DNA from: Epiperipatus broadwayi
Taxonomy: Eukaryota > Onychophora > Udeonychophora > Euonychophora > Peripatidae
Length of the DNA stretch: 64,000 bases
NCBI GenBank assembly: GCA_028023455.1
Contig: JAQFVV010000348.1
Span: 560,001-624,000 of the forward strand
Reading direction: 5' to 3'
Positions 37,005 to 48,483 of the stretch are shown in pieces. Every line of letters begins with the position of its first letter. Within the stretch, counting starts at the first letter, position 1. Made by a program: the position numbers and the translations under genes. The notes beneath the pieces are model-generated. The model did not search any database. It worked only from the letters and a program-made list of their open reading frames with translations, and was not told the DNA's origin.

Positions 37005-37659
37005 TAATATACCATCATCACAAATCTTTAGACAAATAATTTATATTTAGTCTTAATACTTTAAAGTATCAAATTTCAATGTTAAAATTTTCTAAAATAT
37101 TGCATTTTATATATAAAATTAAAAATAATTTAAAACAAAAATGAAACAGACAACTCACTAGAAATAAAAAAAATTATTTAGTATATCAACCCAACTTTAA
37201 TTTCTTAATGGTACCTTTTCAACATGTTTCTTTTTACACAATCATTTATATAAGACATTGATTAAAGAAAAGTTACCTGATGATATTAAAATAGTATGGA
37301 AAATATCTTTAGGGGAATGGATATATAATTCAAAAAAGATAGGTAATATTAAAAATAGGGTAGGGTTGATATATACATTTTTTGAATACTGAACATAGAA
37401 TGAATTGTGAAAAAAATATTCAGATAATAAAATATGTTAAAAATTACAAGGAAAGAAAATGTTATTTAAACAAATGAAATGTCCTGTACAATTAGGGGTG
37501 AAATGGGCATTGTTAGATTATTGAAAACTTTAGAGTCACAAATTTAAAATAAAGAGAAAAGATTATTATTATTATTTTAAATTATTTTGTATATATATGT
37601 ATAATATATATAAAAAAAGAAAAAAAAAGAATTGTAATAAGTTTAGTACATATATGTAT

Positions 37660-38600
37660 TTTACTAATCATATTTATTATAATGTAAATAATGTCCATTG
37701 TGTGGAGTTGCTGTAGGATAGTTATCAGTTTACTTATTCAAAAGGTGGGATGATTCTGTTAGGAGAATTGTTGAGTGTTATAATGGCAAGGAATGGGATA
37801 GAAGAATGATGAATTAATAAAAAAATAGGGAGTTGGCAAGATAGATAACTAGTGTGGAGAGTAAAAAGGGTTTAAATATATATAGAAGTAAATGGAATAT
37901 TGGATGCAAGTTAATTAATGATAATAGCAAGGGAAGTAGTTTACTGTTTAAGCCTTGAATAGTATCATTAGCCACAAGTGAATATATACATAAATGGGGA
38001 AATGTGGGTGATTTAGTCTGCAAGTTATGTTAGGAAGACATAGAAAATATTAAACATCTGTTAATTAAATGTAAATGACTACTAGCAGAAAGGGTACAAG
38101 TAATGAAGTTGTGGAAAAATAAATATAAACAAAGTGATTATAGAGAAGGTGGTTTATTGATTTTTATGCTGTATTTGGGAAAAGTTAAGGGGGATTTAGA
38201 TATAAAGGCCATAGAATTGACAAAGATAATGTTGTTGAAATGGGATGGAACAGGATAGAGAAGAATATGGGAAAAACTTGGGGTGGGAATAGAAAGGGAA
38301 AGTAATGTGATTAACAGGTTTCTCTGTGCATAGAGGCTGGAAATTCCTGATTCTGAGAAAGGAGAAGCCATAGTGCATCACATCATGTGATTGTGTAAAA
38401 AAAAACTACTTGAAAAGATTCCATTAAGGAATAAAAGCCAGGCTGATATATTAAATAATTTTGTTAGTTATAATGAGTTGTTTGATTCAATTTTGCTTTA
38501 AATTGATTTCCAGGTTTGCGGTCAAACCTGGAAATCAGACATAAATATGTACTTTATGTGAATTTGTATACTATATGTATTATAAAATAAAATGAAATGA
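37660..38600 (+). mobile_element. LINE 3'-end remnant with zinc-finger-like C terminus
   Basis: One frame reads SLATSEYIHKWGNVGDLVCK, LC, stop, EDIENIKHLLIKCK. That is the C-x2-C...H-x4-C pattern (zf-RVT type) found after the RT in several LINE families. It is followed by KLWKNKYKQ and LLKWDG. Several stops break it. No RT catalytic motif is seen upstream; 37240-37330 (PDDIKIVWKISLGEWIYNS) may be more of the same element. The 3' end carries a perfect hairpin and an A-rich tail near 38590. Confidence 0.55.
38505..38536. repeat. Perfect 13-bp hairpin near the LINE relic 3' end
   Basis: GATTTCCAGGTTT, loop GCGGTC, AAACCTGGAAATC. A perfect stem in an otherwise decayed element may mark a recent insertion or a 3' structure recognised by the RT. 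Confidence 0.85.
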
Positions 38601-39067
38601 TATTCAATCATCAAAGTGCTGTTTACATTATTTTATCATCAGTCACTATGTGAACATAAGAATCAAAACGATCCTTGTAAAACAGATGTTTAATACAAGC
38701 TGTCCTTATTTGGTTGCTTATAAAGATGACCAATTTTTATATCAATATAATAAAGAGTTGTAAAGGCAGTTGAAAGGGCAATTTACCCAAAACATATGTT
38801 TTGTAGAAATGAGATAATGTAAAAAGTACTTTTAATATTTGATGTTGTTACAATATATTTAATATATTCAGAGATTGGTATTTGTTTATTATATTTATAT
38901 ATAAATGGTTATGTGTTACACTTTATTATTTATAAAACAATATTTAAGCATGAAATGGGCGGGGGCTAAAATTATATCCAATTCTTATTAATTAAATATT
39001 TTTTTAAATGGGAATCATTTTTGAAATATAACTTTTATAATTTTTTATGGTAATATTTGTTTTCTAG

Positions 39068-39229
39068 GTAATTGCATCAGCTACAGAAAAAGAAATTGAT
39101 GAAACTCGTAATGGCTATCATCCAGTCGCAGTTTATTCCTCAATTTTATTTTTTTGTATTTCCGATTTGGCTAACATAGAACCAATGTATCAGTACTCCT
39201 TAACATGGTTTATTAATTTATATCTTCAG
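39068..39229 (+). CDS. DNAH12: Dynein axonemal heavy chain exon (AAA5-AAA6 region), DNAH12-like
   Basis: A 54-codon exon, phase 0 at both ends, with acceptor TTGTTTTCTAG and donor CAG|GTAAAG. It encodes VIASATEKEIDETRNGYHPV, then SSILFFCISDLANIEPMYQY and SLTWFINLYLQ. The segment Y.PVA..S.ILFF...DLA.I.PMYQYSL.WF is a hallmark of axonemal heavy chains, following the buttress and leading into AAA6. No internal stops or frameshifts are seen. It is flanked by a 10.8-kb and a 9.3-kb intron. Confidence 0.95.
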
Positions 39230-40468
39230 GTAAAGTTAAAAATGGCAATATTAAATATTTCAATTAACTAACACACACATATACATACACACTTGTTTAT
39301 ATATATATAATAGATAAATTCATGTAGAAAAATATATATATATACATGATTAATTGTTAATTATTTATTTAAGAAAATTTTTATTAAAAAAAAACTACAA
39401 TTTTTAATTTTTTCAAATATAATTATCTTTTAATTTAACCATGACTATGCATAAATTCAAAAAACTTAATCACTCTCTCTTACTATACACAGGGGTACCC
39501 CCAAATTACCAGAATTTTATAATTAAAAATCATTTATTTATTTTTAAATGTTATAAATTTAATTTTTTTTCAAATGAATATTCATTTGATGCAATACAAT
39601 GGTCTAAATATGTTTATCAGCAGTCTGGAAGTACTTGCAAAATGATACCTTTTAATATCTTGGTCATTTTTTTCCACCACTTTCCAAGTCCATAAAAAAA
39701 ATTGAGACATTTTTACATTGGAGAGATTTTTAAAAAAAAATCATAGAGAGTGAGATCGAGCGAACATGACTGAGAGATAGATAAGTTGGATTATTCTGAA
39801 TTTAATTAAAAAGTGCTTTACACTCAATGCTTTGAGAGATCACACTTTGTGAATATTTACATTTTACCACATCATGTAAATGTTTCAGAATTTGCAAATA
39901 AAATGTCTGGCTATTACGAACTAAATCTGAGAGAGAAATGTCATTTATGCCAAGCATTGTTTCGACTTTGGACTTCACTTGTGATACTTTTTAGGGTCCT
40001 GGTAAATTTAACATTTTAATTAAACCATTCATCAATTATGTGTTTTTATAAGATCAGTTTTCTTGTAATCTGTTTCAGGCATTACAACTCATTTCCTTGT
40101 CATTTTCTGTAAATGAAAACAGAATTTTATATTGTTGAACTTTTCAGCCATTATAAAAAAATTGACAAAAATCCAAAATGCACTTTACAAAACAAATGTA
40201 TTACATAGCTCCACAATTTCACATTATGGTGATGTCATTTGCCAGATTAACACAGAAGGGTCCCTGCAAAAAGTATGTAGCAGGTGAAGTATATACTACA
40301 ACAGACACACAAGCCAGAGAATGATTCCACTTACTTTTGGGGTTTCTCTTGTACATGCATTTTATGAATAATCTTTATCAAGTGGTTTATAACATTAAAT
40401 ACTTAGATTTCATGCCTGTGTTGATATTTCAATATTTTTTATTACATTATTCTCGTGCAAGAAAAAGC

Positions 40469-40554
40469 CTGCTTTTAGACTTTTAACATCTAGTGAAAGC
40501 ATGTGTAATTGCTGCTTTTAGACTTTTAACATCTAATAAAAGCATGTGTAATTG
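40469..40554 (+). repeat. 43-bp tandem duplication
   Basis: Two copies of a unit beginning CTGCTTTTAGACTTTTAACA, 40469-40511 and 40512-40554, with two or three differences. Confidence 0.92.
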
Positions 40555-41709
40555 TTGTGCTGCAGAGATAATTTAATTTTTTTTTAGCACCTGCTCACCT
40601 CAAACTCCACTTTATAACAATTATCATAAGTACAAAAATTCAAACCATACTCTCTGTATTATATGGTATCTTTTCTAATGTAAAAGGTGTTCCAAATGCA
40701 TCCAATATTTTAACAGTGTTTTCAGAATCTATCATATTTATTATCACAATCACTAATTACATTTACCAATCTCTTTCTTTATTGGAACAGTATTTTTAAG
40801 CTGAATGATAAGTTGCAAACTCCAAAAACTAGTTTCAGAATAAAATCATTATCATTAGCTCACTTATATTCAAAACATCTCACAATTTCATCACAAATTC
40901 ATCAAAACATTTTCTAATATCATACACCATATAATCTCATTATCTAAATTATGATAAGAGTTAGAATATACAAGCAATATATAATAAATCTTTAATAGCT
41001 CATATAAAATATATTCTGAATACCCTTAACATTATTATTACATTAATAAATAAAACATCACAAACAGAATCAAAGTTTTAATTAAATATCAATTTCAGAA
41101 CCTACTATTATCATCATAATTAAACTCACTAGATTTTTTTTATTACTTATAATAATAAAATTTAAGAAACAAAAAATTAAAGTTTTGAATAAAATATTAT
41201 TGTATTTTATTTTTCAGTGAAACCATTGCAATGATTTCTCAAGCATGGATTTGATAATTATATTATTGAAAATATTATTTCAAGAGATATTAAATGTGTA
41301 CTACTGATATAGGGTAGAAAATTCATTTTAGATTTCTATTGCAAGTATTTTGAAAGGAGTTTATAATGCAAGACAATTCAAGATTTACTATAATATTTAA
41401 ATACTAATATATACAGCACTAATAATATACAATAACTGCAACAATGAACTTTCAAAGAGTTAATTGTACTAATGCATCGCCATCTAGTATCAAAATAATT
41501 GACAACAGATGAAACTGAATTCTGTTTTTGACTGTTCTAATTCTAGGAGGAAAAAAGATAAGACAAAAAGTAATAATATACTAGAGATATTCACATGTGG
41601 AATGTGCTAGTATATATTATTCTGTTTATTTGATATTTTGCAATGCTATCTTTTCTTCTGCAGTAAAATTTTCTTTCTGAAATATTTTAACAAAGCATGT
41701 AATAGTAGT

Positions 41710-41710
41710 T

Positions 41711-41745
<35 letters not shown>

Positions 41746-41749
41746 TTAT

Positions 41750-41824
<75 letters not shown>
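41710..41824 (+). repeat. (CT)n, poly-T and (AT)n compound microsatellite
   Basis: About 14 CT units, a T run, then about 36 uninterrupted AT units. The perfect AT run should be length-polymorphic. Confidence 0.97.
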
Positions 41825-41826
<2 letters not shown>

Positions 41827-43860
41827 TATTCTCTGCTCTGCTAAATCTTCCCAATAAAAACAATCAACATTGCCTTTTTAGAATGTCTTTGCTCAAGTTT
41901 TTCATAAGACATTATTTTAAGAAATATTGTATTGTTCATTTGTTTCATATATCCAATTCAATGAAAGACTTGATTTTACAATATATGCTTTTATAATATC
42001 ACATCCAGTAAGTAGAAAAACCTACTAATTGATCTTATGATTTCACTGTTATGCTTTTAAATTTTTACAGATCATCCTTAAATGAATTTTTCTAATGATT
42101 TTACATTATATCAATAGGATATCCAAGAAAGCATTATATTTAATATAAGGACTGCTTAGAAATTTATTGCAATTTTAATATTTAAATGCAAAAAAAAAAA
42201 AAAACTAATAGAATCTGTAAAATAATGTCCAGACCCTAAAATGCCATCATACATCTGCAAAAATCTAAAAAATAATTGGGAACTGGAGGGGGATATTATT
42301 TTAAAAAATGCCTTTCACTACTTAGATGAAGTAGTCTTATTCCAGAGTTATAGATTTTTAGATCAAACTCTGACTTAAGAAAGTAATAAAAAAAATCTGT
42401 TTGCTTGATTCAGAAAAACTATTGTACTCATTGATCAATTTGGCATAACATTCTAAGCAATTGAAAATATGATTATTTAAATTATTTAAGAATATTATAA
42501 TGATGAAGATAAGCAAGTCTTGTCCACATGAGAAAACACTAAAAATTGAAAGAGGAATTTCAAATCTTTATTGTACATTCTCACATAAGAGATTTCAAAA
42601 GAAAAGTTCAGATCTCACAATGATAATAAAGACAGAAGCGATAGTCTTCAGCAAGCTAGTAAAACTATATTTTCTAGAGAACTGTACATATTGCTCATAA
42701 ATAAAGTCAATTTATTTTTATCTCAGATTCAACTTGTATAAGACTGAGTAATGAATGGCAGCTACGAGGCTTTCTAGTTAAACTTCCATTACTTATTTCT
42801 AGATAATCGATTTTCTAGTGAAAGTCTCTGTATTGCATTCTATCCATTCTCTGTCCAAATTTTATTATTTATAATAATGGCTTGATAATTTTAAATGCTT
42901 CTAATAGTTTAAATTCATGGTATCTTGCTTCTATAACTACATAGATCTCACATATTTTAGTAATTATATTAATGATTTCAATTATGAACCATCTACTGAC
43001 AGTTATTCTTGTAACTAACATCTAAATATAGTAGGTGGCATAGACTTCTGCATATTTAATATCCATTATAGACTTTGAGAAACAAAAAATACTTTTTTTT
43101 TTTGTTAAATGTTAATGGTAACTGTCTTTTAGCAGATAAGTGATCATATAATGCATTTGTGTTTTATTATTTACTCTGAAAATATACTATTAACAGCATA
43201 CTATGTATTTTTTCCCTTGATTCCAAAATATAATATTTCTAAAGAGGAATAATTTTGGGTCTTCAATGCATAAAATTTGGCAGTTTGAAGTCATTAGTAT
43301 TCTCCTAATGTTACCACTACTTCTTTATAGAGGTGTATCTCTGTATACAAATTTTTTACTTAGAAGTTTTAATGTTGCTATCATCTATCTTCATCTTTGT
43401 TCTTTTGTTTTTAATTATAATACTGTGTTTATTTAATTTATTTGGCTACCACTATAAAATATGTTATTTTTATATTTTGCAAATACTTTTATATATCATT
43501 ATTATATAATTGTGAGCTTTTTAAAATGATTACATTCATGTTATGAGTAAAAATATTGATCTGACTTTATTTGAAGCAGGAACTATAAATAGTTATAGTC
43601 AATTAGGATTAACTAATAACATAATGTACTTATTATTTTTGTTAATAACTAGATAGATAAATCGATTTTATATAAATAATAATATTCTAATAATCATAAC
43701 ATATAATAATTACTTATTGATTATTTACAACTTCTATTAACTGCTCAAAAGTGTACATAAATCATAATGCAAATTATTTCAACCTGTTATAAGTAGCAAA
43801 TTTTTTTTCTTTCACCGCAATTAATTTATTTAAGCTCTAGGATCAATGTTTTAATCTAGA

Positions 43861-43884
43861 GGATGAGAGAGCTCTCGAAAACTC
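43861..43884 (+). other. Penelope-terminus-like GATGAG hairpin GAAA block
   Basis: GGATGA, then GAGAGCTCTC, then GAAAAC. It is a short relic of the same hairpin-GAAA arrangement as other Penelope-like termini, with the hammerhead C3-U4 replaced by AG. The flanks carry no coding relic. Confidence 0.3.
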
Positions 43885-44020
43885 TTTTCTTTGGCTGTTT
43901 TTCACTGGTTATCCAATTTTTTCTTAATACAGCATTCATTAATCTTAAGAATACTCGCATCTTTTAATTATATATACATAATATAAATAAAATGTCCGTT
44001 AATTAAAACAAAATTGTAAT

Positions 44021-44244
44021 TATAATAAATTTAACGGTAATAAACTATTATAAACAATCCTCAAATCCGCAGAAGTACTTTTGGTTAATTTCTTAAACCT
44101 GCCTCAACTGCCATAAAAAAAAACCAAAGCGTTTGCTTCCGCTTTAATTTAATGGCAGTTGGGATAGGTTTAATAAATTAACCAAAAGTACTTCTGCGGA
44201 TTTAAGGATTGTTTATAATAGTTTATTACCGTTAAATTTATTAT
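44021..44244. mobile_element. Palindromic MITE-like element, 224 bp
   Basis: Arms 44021-44113 and about 44155-44244 are almost perfect complements starting TATAATAAATTTAACGGTAA. The centre (CTGCCAT...ATGGCAG) is also paired, so nearly the whole element is one hairpin. Arms are less diverged than in most repeats here, suggesting a young copy. The ends are TA-rich, so a TA target duplication cannot be separated from the arms. Confidence 0.85.
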
Positions 44245-44298
44245 ATATATACACTTGATGGATAAATCTAGTCATGGAATAAAGAAATCCAAATTTAC

Positions 44299-44456
44299 AA
44301 GCTAGATTCTTAAGTAATCATCTAAAAGAATTTGTAAATAATAGCCATCTTTTCGTTATATCAATGCTATTCTATTGACATTGATATAACAAAAGGGTGG
44401 GCAATATTTAAAAGTTCATGTAAATAATTCTTTGAGAACCTAGCTTGGGAATTATC
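44299..44456. repeat. Imperfect hairpin with arms of about 65-75 bp
   Basis: TTTTCGTTATATCAATG pairs with CATTGATATAACAAAAGG across a 12-base loop, and AAGCTAGATTCT with AGAACCTAGCTT at the outside. It lies 55 bases from the palindrome at 44021-44244 and is unrelated to it by eye. Confidence 0.8.
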
Positions 44457-45091
44457 TTTAGCAATTTATTGATTTGTTTGCTCCATGAATAGATTTATAT
44501 TCTCAGCATTATATGTTTCTTAATAAATATATATTTTTTAATGCTTTATATTTTTATATAAAATCTCTGGATTCCAGGACTTAATTGGACTACTTGCATA
44601 TTTCTTATTTTTAATCATTTATCTTTTTATTTCTTTATATATATATTCACTGCGTTTTAACGTTTCGGTCTTAATATTTATTTTAGTATGTGATATAAAT
44701 TTCTATTTTCCACTTTCATATTAAATGTTTATATTTAAAATTAATGGTTTTAACAGTAAAATTGATTTAGTTGATATATAATGACATTTCATTTGTTTCT
44801 TAATATATTTTTTTTATAAAGTAGTAAATTTTTTAGTATATATTTATTAAATTTAATTAATTTTCTATCTTATTATTTGTAATTATAAATTTCAGTGCTT
44901 TATCTCACAGAAGTGTAATAAACATAAAAAATATAGAGCAAAATGTTAATTACATTAATTAAGCATTATGTACTTAGCATGCTTTCAACTTGAAAAAAAA
45001 TCATAAGTGTAGTAGTAATTGTGATGATAGTATGAACATATATATATATATATTGTGTGCAGACTAATTTACATAATATTTATACTTAAGA

Positions 45092-45425
45092 TTATGTAGG
45101 TTGGATAGGCCATTTTTTGGAAAGGGGAACGCAGGACTCCCTCTTATTAATGGGTGTGTTTGTCCCTTGAAATGTGCCAGACTTCTTTGATTTTGCATTT
45201 GGCATCATTGCACTCTGTGCAGATGACCCTGAAGTGGGTACCTCAAAGGCATGGCCTGTTGTGGAGAAGTGGTAGAAAAAGATTGAACCAAATGTCAGCA
45301 TGTGTTATGTCTTTATTATAAAGATATGAGTGTTGAGTAATCCAGTTTGATAAGTTGGCCAAGGTTCACCATAGTAGATGGAGGGGCAGGCTGAATCTTG
45401 GCATTTAGTTCTGTAGACAATATAC
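45092..45425 (-). pseudogene. Older Penelope-like GIY-YIG end
   Basis: Reads VYCLQ, then in a shifted frame CQDSACPSIYYGEPWPTYQT, followed by STTGHAFEVPTSGS and NKRESCVPLSKKWPI. It aligns with CPQLGCWAIYFGETKAG, SKKTGHLFEPSSP and NRRDTCFDISKRWTI of the younger element. Confidence 0.75.
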
Positions 45426-45488
45426 AAAATTAACAAAGCATATGACACACTTGAATGAGAAGCTATAAAGATACACAGAAGTTATTAC

Positions 45489-45531
45489 ACGCTAAGCACT
45501 TTCGAGGCCTTTTGCCTCATATTCATAGCGG
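45489..45531 (-). ncRNA. Hammerhead-like motif at the Penelope 3' end (non-canonical core)
   Basis: CGCU, AUGAAUAUGA, a stem II GAGGC-AAAAG-GCCUC type hairpin, GAAA, GUGC, U, U, AGCG. Stem I is CGCU/AGCG (4 bp) and stem III is AG/CU (2 bp) with U at the cleavage position. Penelope-like elements are known to carry type I hammerheads in their terminal repeats. The core here has ten bases, AUGANUAUGA, where CUGANGA is expected. Confidence 0.5.
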
Positions 45532-45600
45532 TACTGTGAGCTGCAGAATGAGGAAATAGGGCTAGGAAACAAAACAGTATGCAAAGCGTATGCAAATGAA

Positions 45601-46260
45601 CTAGATAGTCCAGCGTTTGGAGATGTCAAAGCAGGTATCTCGTCTATTGATGGAGTTATTATTGCCATTAATAAAATATGCTTCTCTGATTTTCCGCTTG
45701 ATGTCATTTTTCTCAATACAGACTATTTTAGGGCTGGAAGGTTCAAACAAATGTCCTGTCTTCTTGGAATGCTCTAAAAATGTTGATGAATTATCATTGT
45801 TTTTCATAGCTCTATTATATGTATATCTGTGTTGTGCTGTCCTGTTGATTATGCCTGCTTTGGTTTCTCCAAAATAAATGGCCCAGCAACCAAGTTGTGG
45901 GCAAGATATGCTGTAAACGACATGGGGAGTCTGAGAAGGTTCAATTTTGTCCTTAGAGTTATTGATTAGATGATTAGTGCAAGGGGGTGTATGAAAGCTA
46001 ATTTTAAATTTATTGGACAAAACCTTGATTAATTGATAGGAGATTTTAGGTATGTGGGGAAGAGTAATATATGGAAGTTTAATATTGTTTTTATTGTCTG
46101 TGATTTTCCTATAAAATTGTTTGATTTTATTGTTAATAGTGTTGAGTTTATAGCCTGCTTGTAGTAGGTCTTTGGTGTAAAGATGTATATTATTCTTTCT
46201 ATCCGCCTCAAACTTGCATAGCTGCATATTTCTATATAAAAATGCTTGCAGGTCTGCCAA
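45601..46260 (-). pseudogene. Younger Penelope-like post-RT and GIY-YIG nuclease region
   Basis: Open frame of 219 codons: LADLQAFLYRNMQLCKFEAD continues the RT in a -1/+1 shifted frame, then NKIKQFYRKI, LPYITLPHIPKISYQLIKVL, NNSKDKIEPSQTPHVVYSIS, CPQLGCWAIYFGETKAGIIN with RTAQHRYTYNRA, and a C terminus of NRRDTCFDISKRWTI. IYFGET is the YIG half of GIY-YIG with the conserved R..QH following. Penelope-like elements use this nuclease in target cleavage. Confidence 0.85.
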
Positions 46261-46261
46261 T

Positions 46262-46925
46262 TTGTGAGAGCTTGGAGAGTTGGAGTGTGGGTGTATAAAC
46301 CTCTGATTTCAAAGGGCTTTATTATCATTGAATAATTTATACCTCTCTTACCGCGTGTTAACCTAAGGTCGAGGTAATTTAGACTTTGGAATGCATCTTC
46401 TGCTGTGGAATTAATAGTTAGATTAGTATTATATGTTAACTCTTGTGCAATACTATTTATAGTGTGCTGGTTGGCTAAAATAAATATATCATCTACGTAC
46501 CGCATGTATATAGTGTGAGGGTTGTCAGCTTGATATTTGGACACGATTAGTCTTTCGTAGTGATTAAGGAAAATGCTGGTTACGATTCCACTGAGGGGGA
46601 GGCCCATAGGCCAACCACTTTTCATATTGTACCAAATGTGCTCAAATGTTGTAAATATATGTTTATCCATCCATGTTAAAAATGTAACGATGAAATTAAT
46701 GCATTCAATTGACATTGTGTTGGTAAGTTCTTGTTGGATGATTTGAATAGATTGTTTTCTGTCCACTGATCCATATAATTCTTTGATGTCAAGGGTAGTC
46801 ATATAGAAGTTGTTCTCGATCATGGATTTTTTGATTTTTTCCACAACTTGAAAGGATGAATTAACAGAATAATTTCCAAAGCCCAAGCTGTCTATTAATA
46901 GTTGATTAACCATTTTCGCGGTTTG
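46262..46925 (-). pseudogene. Younger Penelope-like reverse transcriptase
   Basis: Open frame with NNFYMTTLDIKELYGSVDRK, NMKSGWPMGLPLSGIVTSIF, YMRYVDDIFILANQH, LNYLDLRLTRGKRGI and FEIRGLYTHTPTLQ. YVDD is the polymerase catalytic motif and GWPMGLPLSG is the Penelope version of RT motif 4. The N-terminal part including the first RT motifs is missing. The frame runs on artificially to 46029 in the wrong phase after the frameshift. Confidence 0.85.
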
Positions 46926-46940
46926 AAAATAATGGACAAT

Positions 46941-47890
46941 TTAAGAATGGAGCTCAGTTGGCAGCCTGTCCTTTGAGTTGTTGAGTAGAAGATGCAAAGA
47001 ATTCAACTTGGTATATGGCCATGATAATTTTGGTAATGCCGTGAGTAATGCTAGGTATGTAGGTGAGGGGAATCCAAGGCTTTTTGTTTGTGAGTGTGGG
47101 TGGGGGGGTTGCTTTTTATTATAGAAATTTTTAATCATTTGAAATAAAGCTGAATCCTTGTAGCCAATGCTGCATAGTTATACTTTCTGCCTGAATCAAA
47201 TTTGCAAAGGTGGCAGTTATGGTGTAGAAAGGCTTTAAGTCCAGATAGTTTATGAGTACTTGGTGTGAGTGATTTTGGGTGGATGAAGCTGCTTATATTT
47301 ATATATATGGATTTTATGAGCAATTTGTAATTGAGACAAAGGCAATCATACTGTATGAAGAGATTGAGGAATTTGATACTATTGATATTGTTCATTTTCT
47401 CTGGTCCATATGAGAGATGTTGCATAAGCAAGTTCGTGCTGGATTTGGCTAATCAGGGCATCTGGGATGTAAATAAAAATGTCATCTACATAGAAAACAT
47501 ATAATAAAGAGGGGTGTAAGGCACTATATGCAGATAGGATCTTTTTTTAAAAGAGATTGAGGAAGATACTTGAGATGAAGCCACTTATGGGGAGTCCTAT
47601 GGGCCAGCCATTATCCATTGTATAGTGAATCTTATTAAACTAAGCTATAATATTGTTGTGAATCCAAGTTAGGTACTCAATAATAAAATCTGTTTTTGGG
47701 GGATTATATTCTGCGCAGTCTAATACCTTCTTGAATGGACACTGTGTGGGGGATCAAGTCATAGAATTCAGTGAATTCAAATTATGTGATGTGATCATGT
47801 TGATTTAAGCTAGAGATTTTTTTTATTAAATCAACACACAAATGAAGATTTCACAGTGTGTTTGCTGAAACAGATTAGATCAGATGGAGA
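46941..47890 (-). pseudogene. Older Penelope-like RT and post-RT region, heavily decayed
   Basis: Frame pieces include MDNGWPIGLPISGFISSIFL, then YVFYVDDIFIYIPDA (the YVDD catalytic motif) and HLCKFDSGRKYNYAALATRI. Several stops and frameshifts lie between them. The 5' end is missing and the first recognisable block lies near 47800-47870. Confidence 0.8.
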
Positions 47891-48483
47891 AGCATGCTAA
47901 GCACATTATGCATAATTAGCATTATTAAAGCTTTACTCTATATGTTCTGCATATTTGTTTATTACCTTATTGTTTGTTCTGAATCTTTATATCATCTGCA
48001 TAATTGCTTTTATGTTGCAATATCTTGTGTCTTCACAGTGACTCCAAATCTCAAATATTTTGCTAATAATTACTGGTGATCAAATTTACAAGAGTCTTCT
48101 TTTCATCTATTCTTGAACTATGTATTATTGGCTTGAGTAATCAATGAATGCTATATACTATGTTAATAATTATGTTATTTTACCTCAATTCTTTTCTCAA
48201 ATTTTTTTACAGTTGAGAAATATTTTGTTGTGAAAGTTAAATTATTATTATTCAATAAAATAAATCAGCATTGTTTATTAATGCTTCTATTTAAGGAATA
48301 GTGTTTTATTTGATAATGAGGATTTTTGTTTTCAGAAACAAAAATGTTTACTAATCAAAAAATTTTTAAATTAACCTATGCAGAACTCACACTTTTGTAA
48401 AATATTGAAATTTAAAAATGATTAATGCTCATTGTATTTTTTTTATATCTTTTAATATTTTTAATTAAACTTTCTTCTTTCAG

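Larger units (their letters stand above)
28303..39067 (+). other. Dynein intron (10.8 kb) with ribozyme repeats, miniature LTR element and LINE relic
   Basis: GTAAAA donor and TTTTCTAG acceptor. Listed contents are a dispersed repeat at 29.2 kb, a hammerhead-like fold at 31.4 kb, the second ribozyme-unit array, the LTR element at 33.7-35.4 kb, a hairpin at 36.9 kb and a LINE 3' remnant at 37.7-38.6 kb. I see nothing identifiable in 28303-29195, 29965-31400 (contains an 11-base G run near 29966), 32670-33730, 35420-36895 or 38610-39067. Confidence 0.85.
45484..46940 (-). mobile_element. Younger Penelope-like element, 5'-truncated
   Basis: Contains most of the RT, the GIY-YIG nuclease and a 3' tail with a hammerhead-like motif. 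It starts abruptly within the RT (IVHYFQTAKMVNQLLIDSLG), as expected for 5' truncation, and lies inside the older element. One frameshift near 46265 separates the RT from the nuclease; otherwise the frames are open, so it is much younger than its host copy. Confidence 0.85.
45092..47890 (-). mobile_element. Older Penelope-like element, split by a younger one
   Basis: The - strand pieces, in protein order, are RT relics (47890 to about 47135), a post-RT segment (47138-46941) ending LLLNNSKDRLP, then after a gap the GIY-YIG domain and C terminus (about 45425-45092). The gap is filled exactly by another Penelope-like element in the same orientation. Aligning the two proteins block by block shows that the older copy resumes at the expected point (VYCLQ...IYYGEP), so this is a nested insertion, not two neighbours. 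Confidence 0.82.
39230..48483 (+). other. Dynein intron (9.3 kb) with palindromic elements and nested Penelope elements
   Basis: GTAAAG donor and TTCTTTCAG acceptor. Listed contents are a 43-bp tandem duplication at 40.5 kb, microsatellites at 41.7 kb, a motif at 43.86 kb, palindromes at 44.0 and 44.3 kb and nested Penelope elements at 45.1-47.9 kb. Weak mariner-like ends at 39487 and 40355 are noted elsewhere. The rest (39230-39480, 40560-41700, 41830-43855, 44460-45085, 47895-48483) is AT-rich sequence with nothing recognisable. Confidence 0.85.

Noticed and set aside
36287-38381. Minus-strand ORFs of 60-77 codons
   Set aside because: They lie opposite the LINE relic or in AT-rich intron and match no family; treated as shadows.
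39487-40355. Possible mariner-type ends (CAGGGGTACCCCCAAATTACC at left, CTTACTTTTGGGGTTTCTC at right)
   Set aside because: The ends match only loosely as inverted repeats and no transposase motif could be read between them, so a mariner call is not supported.
44640-44700. ACGTTTCGGTC block resembling a Penelope or hammerhead terminus on the - strand
   Set aside because: GACCGAAACGTT is present but no CUGANGA-like core, no stem II and no stem I could be paired.
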